From positions 310,001 through 374,000 of the forward strand of contig CAVZTR010000010.1 in the NCBI GenBank assembly GCA_963778225.1: a stretch of DNA of 64,000 nt. The letters run 5' to 3'. This DNA comes from JAGVSR01 sp963778225. Lineage in GTDB: Bacteria; Pseudomonadota; Alphaproteobacteria; Rhizobiales; Hyphomicrobiaceae. The position numbers and the translations under genes are program-made. A model generated the notes under the pieces. It saw only the letters and a program-made list of their open reading frames with translations. It did not search any database and was not told the origin of the DNA. Positions 30,754 to 41,900 of this stretch are shown piece by piece; position 1 is the first letter of the stretch, and each line of letters starts with the position of its first letter.

Positions 30754-32118
30754 ATGGCCACCGCAGCGCCGCTGATCGTCATCCTCGCCGCCGGTAAAGG
30801 CACGCGCATGAAGTCCGCGTTGCCGAAGGTCCTACATAAGGTGGCGGGCCTCTCCATGCTCGGCCACGTTCTGGCGCTTGCTAAAGGCGTTGAAGACGCC
30901 TCTGTCGCGGTGGTCGTTGGCCCCGGCATGGACGAGGTCCGAACCGAGATCGCACGCCTGGCACCCAGCGCCCAGGTTTTCGTACAGGAGAACCAGTCAG
31001 GCACCGCCGACGCGGTCCTCGCCGCCCGCCCGGCCCTGCAGGGCCACACCGGCGATGTCATCGTCCTCTACGCCGATACGCCTCTGCTCGAAGCCTCGAC
31101 CCTGGTATCCCTTCGCGCCGCGCTCGACGGTGGAGCCGGTGTCGCCGTTCTCGGCTTCGAAGCCAAAGACCCGACGGGCTATGGCCGCTTGATCACGGTC
31201 AACGAGAACACACTCCTCGCCATTCGCGAACACAAGGACGCAAGCCCCGAGGAACGCAAGATCACGCTGTGCAATTCGGGCGTGTTGGCCTTCCGTCTCA
31301 CCGATCTGCTCGGCGTGCTGAGCCGCATCGGCAACGGCAATGCCAAGGGCGAATACTACCTGACGGACGCCGTCGAAATTGCCCGTGCCGAGGGCGCGCG
31401 CGCCGCAGTAATCCGTACGCCGGAAGACGAAGTGCTCGGTGTCAACTCGCGCAGCCAGCTCGCCATCGCTGAACGCACCTGGCAAGACCGCGCCCGTCAG
31501 GCCGCCATGGACAATGGCGCGACGCTGACCTGCCCAGAGACGGTGTTCTTCAGCTACGACACCATCGTCGGCCGCGATGTCATTATCGAACCCAATGTCG
31601 TGTTTGGGCCCGGCGTCACAATTGCCGATGGCGCAGAAATCAAGGCTTTCTGCCACTTCGAAGGCGCCAGCATCGGCGCCAACGCCCGCATTGGTCCCTA
31701 CGCACGCTTGCGCCCCGGCGCGGTGCTCGGCACCAGCGTCCACATCGGCAACTTCGTCGAGGTCAAGAACGTCGCGGTCGGCGATGGTGCCAAGGCCAAC
31801 CACCTCTCCTACCTCGGTGACGGATCGGTCGGGGCGGGTGCCAACATCGGCGCTGGCACCATCTTCTGCAATTACGACGGCTTCTTCAAACACAAGACCG
31901 AGATCGGGGAGGGAGCCTTCATCGGCTCGAATACGTCGCTCGTCGCTCCGATCAAGATCGGCGACGGCGCCTACGTCGGTTCCGGCAGCGTGATCACCAA
32001 GGACGTCGCACCGGGTGCGTTGGCATTAGAACGCTCGACCCAGGAAGAACGGCCGCAGTGGGCGGCGAAATTCCGCACGCTCATGGCGCGCCGCAAGGCG
32101 GGAAATCGCGAGACATGA
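30754..32118 (+). CDS. glmU: Bifunctional UDP-GlcNAc pyrophosphorylase / glucosamine-1-phosphate acetyltransferase
   Basis: A 454-residue cytoplasmic enzyme that acetylates glucosamine-1-phosphate and then couples it to UTP, giving UDP-GlcNAc for peptidoglycan and lipid A. The N-terminal uridyltransferase motif LAAGKGTRMKS is at residues 11-21. The C-terminal half is a left-handed beta helix of hexapeptide repeats (VIIEPNVVFGPGVTIADGAEI, continuing IGANARIGPYARL) with the acetyl-CoA site near NYDGFFKHKTEIGEGAFIG. ATG 30754 gives the family N-terminus, although the frame is open further upstream. glmS follows 76 bases on, so the UDP-GlcNAc pathway is clustered. Confidence 0.97.
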   Translation: MATAAPLIVILAAGKGTRMKSALPKVLHKVAGLSMLGHVLALAKGVEDASVAVVVGPGMDEVRTEIARLAPSAQVFVQENQSGTADAVLAARPALQGHTGDVIVLYADTPLLEASTLVSLRAALDGGAGVAVLGFEAKDPTGYGRLITVNENTLLAIREHKDASPEERKITLCNSGVLAFRLTDLLGVLSRIGNGNAKGEYYLTDAVEIARAEGARAAVIRTPEDEVLGVNSRSQLAIAERTWQDRARQAAMDNGATLTCPETVFFSYDTIVGRDVIIEPNVVFGPGVTIADGAEIKAFCHFEGASIGANARIGPYARLRPGAVLGTSVHIGNFVEVKNVAVGDGAKANHLSYLGDGSVGAGANIGAGTIFCNYDGFFKHKTEIGEGAFIGSNTSLVAPIKIGDGAYVGSGSVITKDVAPGALALERSTQEERPQWAAKFRTLMARRKAGNRET

Positions 32119-32194
32119 GCCGGCGATGAAACGGAAAGCAAGATTTGACTTGTCGCCACCTGCGACGCACGACGCAATTCAAGGGACATAGGCC

Positions 32195-34015
32195 ATGTGT
32201 GGCATCGTCGGAATTCTCGCCAATAAGCCCGTCGCGATCGATTTGGTCGACGCGTTGCGCCGCCTCGAGTACCGCGGCTATGACAGCGCCGGCATCGCCA
32301 CGCTCGAGAACGGACATCTCGATCGCCGCCGCGCGGAAGGCAAGCTTCGCAATCTCGAGACGCGGCTCCACGAACAGCCGCTCCAGGGTCACGTCGGCAT
32401 TGGCCACACGCGGTGGGCGACGCACGGCCGTCCCACGGAACGCAACGCCCATCCGCACATGAGCGCCAAGGTCTGCGTCGTGCACAACGGCATCATCGAG
32501 AACTATCGCGAACTCAAAGCCGAACTCACCGCACGTGGCCACGTCTTCGAGACCGACACCGACACCGAAGCCGTTGTCCACCTCGTCACCGACGAACTCG
32601 ACCAGGGCCTTGAACCGATCGCCGCCACGAAAGCCGCTCTCGCCAAGCTCCAGGGAGCTTTCGCGCTGGGCATCATCTTCGCCGGCCACGATGACCTGAT
32701 GATCGCCGCCCGCAAGGGTTCACCGCTCGCCATCGGCTACGGCACCGGCGAGGTCTATCTCGGCTCGGACGCCATCGCGCTCGCCCCGTTCACCGATACG
32801 ATCACCTATCTCGATGAGGGTGACTGGGCCGTCATGCACCGGTCCGGAGTGGAGATCTTCGATGAACGCGGCCAGCGCGTCGATCGACCGAAGATCAAAT
32901 CTGTCGCCAGTTCGCTCCTGGTCGACAAAGGCAATCACCGCCACTTCATGGCGAAGGAAATTCACGAACAGCCCGAAGTTGTCAGCCACACGCTTGCGAA
33001 CTACCTGGACATGGGCGCCGGCACGATCGCCTTTCCCGACCTCGGCATCGATCTCGCCGCCATCCCGCGCGTGACCATCTCGGCGTGCGGCACGGCCTAC
33101 TACGCCGGGCTTGTCGGCAAATATTGGATCGAGCGCTACGCCCGCGTTCCAGTCGAAATCGATATCGCCTCCGAGTTTCGCTACCGTGAGGCACCCCTCG
33201 TCGAAGGCGGCCTCGCCGTGTTCGTCTCGCAGTCGGGTGAAACCGCCGACACGCTCGCGACCCTGCGGTATTGCAAGGCCGGTGGTCAGCGCATCGTCTC
33301 CATCGTCAACGTGCGCACGTCCTCGATCGCCCGCGAGAGCCACGCTGTGCTGCCGACGCTGGCGGGGCCGGAAATTGGTGTTGCGTCCACGAAGGCGTTC
33401 TCCTGCCAGCTTTCGGCGCTCGCCTGCCTCGCCATCGCCATCGGCCGCGCCAAAGGCACGATCACGGCCGAGAAGGAAGCCGAACTGGTCAAGGCATTGA
33501 TCGAGGTGCCGCGTCTGATGTCGTCGATGCTGCACAACGAACAGCAGTACGAGGACTTGGCGCAGTACCTGTCGAAAGCCCGCGACGTGCTGTTCCTCGG
33601 TCGCGGCATCAACTATCCCCTCGCGCTCGAGGGTGCGCTGAAACTGAAAGAAATCTCTTACATCCACGCCGAAGGCTACGCGGCGGGTGAACTCAAGCAC
33701 GGGCCCATCGCGCTCATCGATGAAAATGTGCCGGTCATCGTTGTCGCGCCCGATGACGACCTTTTTGAAAAGACCGTCTCCAATATGCAGGAGGTCGCCG
33801 CCCGCGGCGGCCAGATCATCCTCATCTCCGACGCCCCGACCGAGAAGTGCGGCTGCAAGCTTGTGGCTCACATCAAGGTGCCGAAGGGTCACGACTTCGC
33901 CAATCCGCTGCTCTATGCGGTGCCGATCCAACTCATCGCCTATCACACAGCCGTCATCATGGGCACCGACGTGGACCAGCCGCGCAACCTGGCCAAGTCC
34001 GTAACGGTGGAGTGA
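32195..34015 (+). CDS. glmS: Glutamine--fructose-6-phosphate aminotransferase (isomerizing)
   Basis: A 606-residue enzyme making glucosamine-6-phosphate, the first step of the hexosamine pathway. The N-terminal Cys2 nucleophile is in MCGIVGI, and the glutaminase domain carries GHTRWATHG. Two SIS sugar-isomerase domains follow, with ISACGTAYYAG near residue 297 and SQSGETADT near 345, and the C-terminus PRNLAKSVTVE is canonical. It is intact and follows glmU. No GlmS ribozyme is expected or seen in this lineage. Confidence 0.98.
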   Translation: MCGIVGILANKPVAIDLVDALRRLEYRGYDSAGIATLENGHLDRRRAEGKLRNLETRLHEQPLQGHVGIGHTRWATHGRPTERNAHPHMSAKVCVVHNGIIENYRELKAELTARGHVFETDTDTEAVVHLVTDELDQGLEPIAATKAALAKLQGAFALGIIFAGHDDLMIAARKGSPLAIGYGTGEVYLGSDAIALAPFTDTITYLDEGDWAVMHRSGVEIFDERGQRVDRPKIKSVASSLLVDKGNHRHFMAKEIHEQPEVVSHTLANYLDMGAGTIAFPDLGIDLAAIPRVTISACGTAYYAGLVGKYWIERYARVPVEIDIASEFRYREAPLVEGGLAVFVSQSGETADTLATLRYCKAGGQRIVSIVNVRTSSIARESHAVLPTLAGPEIGVASTKAFSCQLSALACLAIAIGRAKGTITAEKEAELVKALIEVPRLMSSMLHNEQQYEDLAQYLSKARDVLFLGRGINYPLALEGALKLKEISYIHAEGYAAGELKHGPIALIDENVPVIVVAPDDDLFEKTVSNMQEVAARGGQIILISDAPTEKCGCKLVAHIKVPKGHDFANPLLYAVPIQLIAYHTAVIMGTDVDQPRNLAKSVTVE

Positions 34016-34046
34016 CCGCACGTTTTGAACTCAGTGTTAACGACGA

Positions 34047-34073
34047 CCAAGCTATTGCCTGTCGATAGCTTGG
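34047..34073. other. Inverted repeat downstream of glmS
   Basis: CCAAGCTAT (34047-34055) and ATAGCTTGG (34065-34073) form a nine-pair stem with a nine-base loop, 32 bases after glmS. No T run follows, so it could be an mRNA-stabilising hairpin or a weak terminator. Confidence 0.4.
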
Positions 34074-34192
34074 AAGAGCCCTGTGCGGATCGTGCCCCAG
34101 AATTGCCACCACATGGCGCTTGACATAGAAGGCGGGGCGTTACGTCAGTCTTGTTCAGCGTGCCAAGCCGTAATCGGGGGATAGCAGGACGT

Positions 34193-35383
34193 ATGCACGC
34201 CAAGCGACTATTGCTTGCTGCCGGTTGCGCGGTCGCGGTCGTTGCCGCGCCGTTGCAGACCTATGCGCAGAACGTTCCCACTGCCCCGGCCGCCGAAAAG
34301 AAACCCGCTGCAAGCGGAGTTAAATCGTACGAGGCGGGTGCCAAAGCCTTCGAAGCCGGCAAGTTCGGACCCGCCATCCAGTCACTCTCGACGGCGCTCT
34401 CCACGGGCGGACTGTCGAGCCAGCAGATGGCGAAGGCGCTCTATTATCGCGGCGCGGCCTATCGCAAGACAGGCAAGAGCGCACAAGCGATCTCAGATCT
34501 GACCTCCGCGGTCTGGCTCAAGAATGGCCTCAGCGATGCCGATCGCGCCGCCGCCATGGAGCAGCGCCAAGCTGCCTATCAGGAAGCAGGCCTGGGTACC
34601 GCAACGCCCATCGGGACGCCGCCGCTCGACGCTCCGGCTGCCGTCGCGAACACAACTCAGCCGTCGCCAGCCACGCCACCGGCAACGCCTGTCGCCGCGC
34701 CCGCCGACAGTGCAACCTCCTCCTGGAGCGCATCGAGCGAAAAGAGCGCGGCTGAGGCTTCCGTCCCCAATCTCTCCACACCCGCGGGGGGCTACGCGAC
34801 GCTTTCATCACCCGACGCACCCTCGCTCTCTGCGCTCCCTCAAGGCGATGCCGCTGCAGCTTCGCCAGCGCCGCTTGGAAACGTCGGCTCCGCCATTGGC
34901 AATGCCGGCAGCGCCGTCAGCGGGTTCTTCGGTGGCATGTTCGGTGGGGGAAGTACGGCCACCACCGACCCGTCGACCAACGTTGCGACCGCGACAGCGC
35001 CGCCTCCGCCGCAGCCGCCACCAACGGCCGGCTGGGACTCCTCCACGAGCGTTGTTGCCGCACCAGCAAAAGCGGACGGTAAAGCGATCGCAAAGAAGAA
35101 GACGGCGGCGGTGGATACCGCCCGCACCACAGCCGCTGGCAAGTATCGCCTGCAAGTCGGCATCGTAAGTTCGCGCGATGAAGCAGAGCAGATCACGGCC
35201 AGACTACGCGCCGAACACGCGCAGGCCATCGGCACAGCCGCTCCTGCGATCGATGAGGTCACGTTCGGCAACGGCACGTTCTATCGCGTCCAGGTCGGAC
35301 CCTATGCAAGCGCGGCCGAGCCCGGCCAATTCTGCACAGCGCTGAAGCCCAAAGGCTTCGATTGCCTGGTCGTGACGAAGTGA
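34193..35383 (+). CDS. Secreted TPR-like protein with C-terminal SPOR domain
   Basis: A 396-residue exported protein. The signal peptide is MHAKRLLLAAGCAVAVVAAPLQTYAQ. Residues about 45-130 hold tetratricopeptide-like helices (YEAGAKAFEAGKFGPAIQSLSTAL, then YYRGAAYRKTGKSAQAISDL). A long Ala/Pro/Ser linker leads to a C-terminal SPOR domain (KYRLQVGIVSSRDEAEQITARL...FYRVQVGPYASAAEPGQFCTALK), which binds septal peptidoglycan. The ATG at 34193 has AGGA upstream and starts the signal peptide. A role at the division site is inferred. Confidence 0.85.
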   Translation: MHAKRLLLAAGCAVAVVAAPLQTYAQNVPTAPAAEKKPAASGVKSYEAGAKAFEAGKFGPAIQSLSTALSTGGLSSQQMAKALYYRGAAYRKTGKSAQAISDLTSAVWLKNGLSDADRAAAMEQRQAAYQEAGLGTATPIGTPPLDAPAAVANTTQPSPATPPATPVAAPADSATSSWSASSEKSAAEASVPNLSTPAGGYATLSSPDAPSLSALPQGDAAAASPAPLGNVGSAIGNAGSAVSGFFGGMFGGGSTATTDPSTNVATATAPPPPQPPPTAGWDSSTSVVAAPAKADGKAIAKKKTAAVDTARTTAAGKYRLQVGIVSSRDEAEQITARLRAEHAQAIGTAAPAIDEVTFGNGTFYRVQVGPYASAAEPGQFCTALKPKGFDCLVVTK

Positions 35384-35434
35384 TCCCGCAGGCAGCCCGT
35401 TGACGTGGCACGGCGTCCACCGCACGATGATCGG

Positions 35435-36220
35435 ATGAGCCGGGACCCCAATATCATCATCGAGCAACCAGCACCGACCGCGGAAGACGGCGAAGCCGTC
35501 CTGGCCGAAGGCCTCAAGCGTCTCGCGCACGAGGACCCAGTCGTGCCGCTTCGCCTGGGCGCACGCCTGCGCAACTACTTTCTCACCGGTATCATCATCG
35601 TCGGTCCCGTCGCGGTGACCGTCTATCTGATCAAGTGGTTCATCGATTTCGCCGACGACTATGTGAAGCCGCTGATCCCGTCGATCTACCTGCCCGAAAC
35701 CTATCTGCCGTTCGCTGTTCCGGGCATCGGCGTTCTCTTCGGCATCATGGGATTGACGCTGATCGGCTTCCTTGGTGCCAACCTGCTCGGCCGCTCCCTC
35801 ATCTCGGGCGGCGAAATGGTGCTCGACCGGATGCCGATCGTGCGCAACGTCTATCGCGCTCTGAAGCAGATTTTCGAAAGCGCGGTAACCGCGACCGACA
35901 AGAAGCGTGCATTCCAGAAGGTGGGCCTGATCGAGTTTCCTTCAAAGGGGCTCTGGTCGATCGTCTTCGTCACCGGCGAAGCAGGAGGCGAGATTGCAGC
36001 CGCCGAGCCGGGTGGCGAAACCGATCTCGTCACGGTTTTCATGCCAACCGGCATCGTCCCGCCGACAGGCTTCATCTGCTTCGTGCCGCGCCGGGATGTC
36101 ACGCTTCTCAAGATGAGCGTCGAAGACGCAGCCAAGGTCGTGATCTCCGCCGGCATGGTGATGCCCGACCAGCAGGCACGCTTGCGCAAGCTCGCCGACA
36201 CCGCGCGGGTGAAGATCTAG
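35435..36220 (+). CDS. DUF502 family inner membrane protein
   Basis: A 261-residue membrane protein. Two hydrophobic segments, YFLTGIIIVGPVAVTVYLIKWFI (about 45-67) and FAVPGIGVLFGIMGLTLIGFLGANLLG (about 88-114), are followed by the DUF502 hallmark MPIVRNVYRALKQIFES and then a soluble domain with the motif VPTTPNPTSG replaced by VPPTGFICFVPRRDV. Function is not known. A GTG at 35405 gives ten more residues and cannot be excluded. The 3' end overlaps the convergent recG stop by four bases. Confidence 0.85.
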   Translation: MSRDPNIIIEQPAPTAEDGEAVLAEGLKRLAHEDPVVPLRLGARLRNYFLTGIIIVGPVAVTVYLIKWFIDFADDYVKPLIPSIYLPETYLPFAVPGIGVLFGIMGLTLIGFLGANLLGRSLISGGEMVLDRMPIVRNVYRALKQIFESAVTATDKKRAFQKVGLIEFPSKGLWSIVFVTGEAGGEIAAAEPGGETDLVTVFMPTGIVPPTGFICFVPRRDVTLLKMSVEDAAKVVISAGMVMPDQQARLRKLADTARVKI

Positions 36221-38332
36221 GCCGCCCGGAACAGCCGCACGGCTTCGTCGCACTCGAAAAGATAGAGCAGCGTGCGCAGCGCCTGTCCGCGCGCACTGGT
36301 GAGCGACGGATCCCGCTCCAGGATCAGCTTGGCGTCGTCGCGCGCAGCCGCCAGCAGCATTGGAAATCCCGGCACGTCCGCAACACGGAACTCCGGCAGA
36401 CCACTTTGCCGCGCGCCCAGAACCTCCCCGCCCCCGCGCAACTCCAGATCCTTTTCCGCGATCAGGAAGCCGTCCTCCGTGGCCTCCATCATCGCAAGAC
36501 GCTCTTTTGCCGTCTCGCCCAAGGGCTGCGCGTAAAGCAGCATGCAGAAACTCTCGCGCGATCCTCGCCCCACGCGACCGCGCAACTGATGCAACTGCGC
36601 CAGCCCGAACCGCTCCGCGTGCTCGATGACCATGATGTTGGCGTTGGGGACGTTGACGCCCACTTCGATGACTGTCGTCGCAACCAGGATCTTCAGCTCG
36701 TTCTTCGCAAACGCAGCCATCGTCGCGTCCTTGGCAGCCGACGTCATCGCGCCATGCAGCAGCCCGACCGTCTCGCCGAAGATCTGCTTCAAATGCGCGT
36801 GCCGTTCTTCCGCCGCCGCCAGTTCGCTCACCTCCGAGCTTTCGATCAGCGGGCAGACCCAATAGACCTGCGCGCCCTCCGCCAATTGCACCCGGATGCG
36901 GTCGATGAGCTTCTCCATCGTATCCGTCGGCACAGCCTTGGTGATGATGGGTTTGCGTCCTGCTGGCTTTTCCGTGAGCTTCGACACGTCCAGATCACCG
37001 TAGTGCGTCATCAGCAGCGTGCGCGGAATTGGCGTCGCGGTCATCACGAGCATGTTGGCTCCGCCCTCGCCGCCCTTCATCTGCAACGCCAGCCTTTGGT
37101 GCACGCCGAAGCGATGCTGCTCGTCGATCACCGCGAATGCCAGATCATGAAACACGACGTCGTCCTGGAACAGCGCGTGCGTGCCGATGAGGAGATCGAT
37201 TTGCACCGTCGCGAAGGGCCTGCAAAAGATGCTCGCGAGGCTTGCCTTTCTCACGGCCGGTCAACAGCCCGATGCGCAACCCGGCCGCTTCCGCAAGCGG
37301 TGCGATCGTCTCCAGATGCTGCCGCGCCAGAACCTCCGTCGGCGCCATCAGCGCGGCCTGCGCACCAGCCTCAACCGCAATCGCCATCGCCATCAGCGCG
37401 ACCACGGTCTTGCCCGACCCGACATCGCCTTGCAGAAGGCGCAGCATCCGGTTGGGCGCGCTCATATCGGCGGCAATATCGGCAAGCGCAGTCTTCTGCG
37501 AACGCGTCAGTTCGAAGGGCAGGGCTTTGATAATCCGCGCGCGGATGTGGCCCTCGCCGTGCACCGGACGCCCCCGCTGCGCCTTGAAGCTTTGCCGCAC
37601 GATGCCGAGCGCGAGCTGATTGGCGAGCAGTTCATCGAACGCGAGCCGCTGCCAGGCCGGCGACGACGGTGAAACATCGCCCGCATCCTCCGGTATATGG
37701 ACACCACGCACCGCCTCTCGAAATCCGCACCACCCGCGCGCCTTGAGCCACGCCGGGTCCTGCCACTCCGCGAAGTCGCCGACGCGTTCCACAGCCTGCC
37801 GCGCAGCCTTCAACACCACCTTTGCCGTTAGCCCAGCGGTGAGCGGATAGACCGGTTCCAGCAAAGGCAATTCGGCCCGGCGGTCTTCAGCGACAATATA
37901 GTCGGGATGCGCCATCTGCAGAGTGTCGCCATACTTTTCGGCCCGTCCGGAAATATATCGGATTTCCCCGACCGGCAGCTGCCGCTCGACAAAGCTTGGC
38001 TCCGCGCGAAAGAAAATCAGGTCCAGGCGGCCGGTCTCGTCCTCGGTGGCTACCTTATAGGGCGCCTTGCTGTTGCCGCGCGGAGGCGCTTTGTGTTTCA
38101 GAACACGCACCTTGAGCGTCACGATCGTCCCGGGCACCGCATCCGCGACGGAGGGCTCCGCCCGCCGGTCCACCACGCCCGTCGGCATGTGCCAGAGAAG
38201 GTCCAGCACGCGCGGTTCGCGGACGCCCGGCGGAAGCTTCAACGCCTTTTTCATGAGCACGGCCAATCGAGGGCCGATGCCTTTCAGCGTCTCCACAGGC
38301 GCGAACAAAGGTGTGAGATCGTTGGGCCGCAT
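36217..38332 (-). pseudogene. recG: ATP-dependent DNA helicase RecG, one frameshift
   Basis: RecG remodels stalled forks and branched DNA. Two frames join near 37205 into 704 residues, the usual RecG length, after removing one base. The N-terminal wedge/OB domain has LKGIGPRLAVLMKKAL and LLWHMPTGVVDRR. The helicase core has LQGDVGSGKTVVALMA (Walker A), DEQHRFGV (Walker B type) and MTATPIPRTLLMTHYGDLDVS; the second RecA domain has TTVIEVGVNVPNANIMVIEHAERFG. At the break GGTGCAAATCGAT, removing one A gives the expected RDGAIDLLIGTHALF. A sequencing insertion is the simplest reading. ATG 38332 is chosen from the family start MRPNDLTPLFAPVE. Confidence 0.9.
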
Positions 38333-38538
38333 GGGGCTCCGGATGCCTTTGGGTCGATGCGTGGGGGCGGGCAGAGGGTCGAACCCCGGATTGGCGCGTG
38401 GAAAGGTCCGAGCGGAGGCGCGGCAAATCATTCGCCGGCTGCTGGCGGGCTCCGGCTGGTCTAGCCCTAACCTCGCCCGAGCGCTATAGAACCGCCTCGC
38501 CGCCTTTGCCTCCGTACAGCCACCGGCGGAGCAAACCC

Positions 38539-38883
38539 ATGGAAGCCGAACGCGTCAAGCGTTCTCCCCGGAAAACCCACAAGGACGCCCCGCCCGTCAT
38601 GGAGTACCCCATCTCGGCCGATGATCTCGATGTCCGCCGCCGCCGGGCGCTGTGGCGCGCCACCCACCGCGGCACGAAGGAACTCGATATTCTGATCGGG
38701 ACTTATGCCAACGCCCGGCTCGGCAGCATGGACGCAGCCGAACTGACGCGCTTCGAAGAATTTTTGACCCAGCAGGAGACGGAGCTTCAGGCCCTGTTGC
38801 TCTCGCCTGACGCTGCCCACGACGCACCGTTCGCCGATATCGTCAACGCGGTCCGTGCCTTCCACGGCATGCCGTCCGCTTGA
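38539..38883 (+). CDS. sdhE: Succinate dehydrogenase flavinylation factor SdhE
   Basis: A 114-residue cytoplasmic protein that promotes covalent FAD attachment to SdhA. The family motif is visible in RRRRALWRATHRGTKELDILIG (RG-x-x-E near residues 43-47), followed by the helical bundle with LTRFEEFLTQQETELQALLL. The N-terminal 20 residues are a basic tail. It sits between recG and mfd, a gene order common in Hyphomicrobiales, and ends 21 bases before mfd. Confidence 0.92.
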   Translation: MEAERVKRSPRKTHKDAPPVMEYPISADDLDVRRRRALWRATHRGTKELDILIGTYANARLGSMDAAELTRFEEFLTQQETELQALLLSPDAAHDAPFADIVNAVRAFHGMPSA

Positions 38884-38904
38884 CGAGACTTTTGAGCCCG
38901 ATCC

Positions 38905-41900
38905 ATGACCGCTAAGCACGACACCATTTTATGCGGCGTCCCCGAAGGCCTCGACGCCCTCGTGCTGGCTAATCTCGTTCACGAGGCGGGCAGCGGGGCC
39001 GGCCCCGGTCTCCACTTGCACATCGCGCGCGACGACCGCCGCACCGAAGAGATCGAAAACGCGCTGAAGTTCTTCGCCCCTAAGGTGAAGATCATTTCGT
39101 TTCCCGCGTGGGATACGGTGCCCTATGACCGCGTCGGCCCGAACGCCGACATCATTGCAAAGCGCGTCACGGCTCTGGCCAAATTGGCCCACGGCGGCCG
39201 CAAGGATCCGACGATCGTTCTGACCACGGTGAACGCGGTTCTGCAAAAAGTGCCGCCGCGGCAGTTCATCAAGAACGCCATGAAGATTCTGGCGCCGGGC
39301 CAGCGCATCGATATGGGCGAGTTGACCCGCCGTCTGTCGCTGGCGGGCTATACGCGCTCGTCCACCGTCATGGAGCCGGGCGAATTCGCCGTTCGCGGCG
39401 GTATTCTCGACTTGTTTTCACCTGGCCGTCAGACACCGATCCGCCTCGATTTTTTTGGCGACACGATCGAGAGCATCAAGTCGTTCGACATCGAGACGCA
39501 GCGATCGCTGAAGCCGGTGCCGAAGGTCGTTCTGATGCCGGTATCGGAGGTGGCCTTCGGCGAGCATCCGATCGCACTTTTCCGCCGCCGCTACGTGGAA
39601 TTGTTCGGCGGCGCGACGGGCGACGATCCGCTCTACGAAGCCGTCAGTGCGGGCCGCCGCTTCCAGGGCCAGGAGCACTGGCTGCCGTTCTATCACGAGA
39701 AGCTCGAGACACTATTCGACTATGTCCACGGTGCGAAGGTGTCGTTCGACCACCACGCCGAAGACGTGGTCAAAGCTCGCTTCGAGCAGATTGGCGAGCA
39801 TTACGACGCCCGCGTCGAGGGCCTTGAAACCAAGAATTTCGGCGCCGAACCCTATAAGCCCGTGCCTCCGGACCAGATGTTCCTCGACGCCAAATCGTGG
39901 GGGCAAGCGCTCGGCGGCCACGAGATTGTGCGCCTCACCGCGTTCGAGCAGACCGAAGGCCCGCACGTGCGATCGATGCACGCCAAGAAGGGCAAAGAGC
40001 TTCGCACTCGAACGCCAGAACCCGGACATCAATGTCTTCGACGCCGTCGTCGATCACATCCGCGCCCTTCAGATCGGCAAGCGCCGCGTTCTCGTCGTCA
40101 CCTGGACGCCCGGCGCGCGCGAACGTCTCTCGAGCCTGCTGACCGAGCACGGCCTGAAAGACGTGCGCAAGGTCGAGAGCTACGACGAAGCGCTGGCCCT
40201 GCCTGGCGACATCACTGCGCTTGGCGTGCTAGGCATCGAAGAAGGCTTCGAGACACCGACGCTCGCCGTCATCGGTGAACAGGACATCCTCGGCGACCGC
40301 CTCGTCCGCCCGCGCCGCAAGCCAAAGCGCGCAGCCAGCGTCCTCACCGAAGCAACAAGCCTCTCCGTCGGCGATCTCGTCGTCCACGCCGACCACGGCA
40401 TCGGCCGCTTCGCCGGCCTCAAGACCATCACCGCGCTGGGCGCGCCGCACGACTGCCTCGAACTGATCTATGCCGGCGGCGACAAGCTCTACCTGCCGGT
40501 CGAGAACATCGAACTTCTCTCGCGCTACGGCTCCGACGAAGGCGACGGCCAACTCGACAAGCTCGGCGGCGGCGCATGGCAGTCACGCAAGGCCCGCCTC
40601 AAGAACCGCCTCCGCGAGATTGCCAGCGAACTGATCAAGATTGCAGCGCTGCGCCAGCTCAAGGAAGCGCCTGCCGTCTCGCCGCCGGCCGGCGCCTGGG
40701 ACGAATTTCTCGCCCGCTTCCCCTACGAAGAAACCGAAGATCAGGCGCAGAGCATCGAAGCGGTGCTCACCGATCTTGCCTCCGGCCGCCCGATGGATCG
40801 CCTCGTGTGCGGCGACGTCGGCTTCGGCAAAACGGAGGTTGCTCTCCGCGCTGCGTTCGTCGCGGCCCTCAACGGGATGCAGGTCGCGGTCGTCGTGCCG
40901 ACCACGCTGCTTGCACGCCAGCACTTCAAGACGTTTACCGAGCGCTTCAAGGGCCTACCCGTGAACGTCGCGCAGGCCTCGCGCCTCGTCTCCGCGAAGG
41001 ATCTCACGGATGTGAAAGCCGGACTGAAGGATGGCAAGATCGATATCGTCGTCGGCACGCACGCGCTGCTCGGCAAGGCGATCGATTTCGCCCGCCTCGG
41101 ACTGATCATCGTGGACGAGGAGCAGCACTTCGGCGTCACCCATAAGGAGCGCCTGAAGAAACTGCGCGAAGACGTCCACGTGCTCACACTCTCCGCCACG
41201 CCCATCCCGCGCACGCTCCAACTGGCGCTCACCGGCGTGCGCGAACTCTCCCTCATCACCACGCCGCCGGTCGATCGCCTCGCCGTGCGCACGTTCATCT
41301 CGCCCTTCGATCCGGTCATCCTCGCCGATGCGCTGAAGCGCGAGCGCGCCCGCGGCGGCCAGAGCTTCTATGTCGTCCCCCGCATCGCCGACCTCGACGA
41401 AGTCGCCGAATTCCTGCGCGAAGTGGTGCCCGAACTGAAGGTCGCCCGCGCCCACGGCCAGCTGACGCCGACCGAACTCGAAGACATCATGACGGCCTTC
41501 TACGAGGGCCAGTACGACATCCTGCTCTCCACCGCGATCGTGGAATCCGGCCTCGACGTGCCCAACGCCAACACGCTCATCGTCCATCGCGCCGACATGT
41601 TCGGCCTCGCCGCTCTCTATCAGCTGCGCGGCCGCGTCGGCCGTTCGAAGCGCCGCGCCTACGCCTACTTCACCACGCCGCCGAACCGCGTGCTCACCGA
41701 AGGCGCCGACAAGCGCCTCAAGGTGCTCCAGTCACTCGACACGCTGGGCGCCGGCTTCTCGCTCGCCTCGCACGACCTCGACATTCGCGGCGCGGGAAAC
41801 CTGCTCGGCGAAGAACAGTCCGGCCACATCCGCGAAGTCGGCTTCGAGCTTTATCAATCCATGCTTGAAGAAGCGGTCGCGGCCATGAAGGGCGGCGATC

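Noticed and set aside
35635..37530. Plus-strand open frame of 631 residues across the DUF502 and recG genes
   Set aside because: It overlaps two recognised genes in wrong frames and shows no start context.
38361..38400. GGGTCGAACCCC stretch as a possible tRNA T-arm
   Set aside because: No acceptor, D or anticodon arms can be fitted around it.
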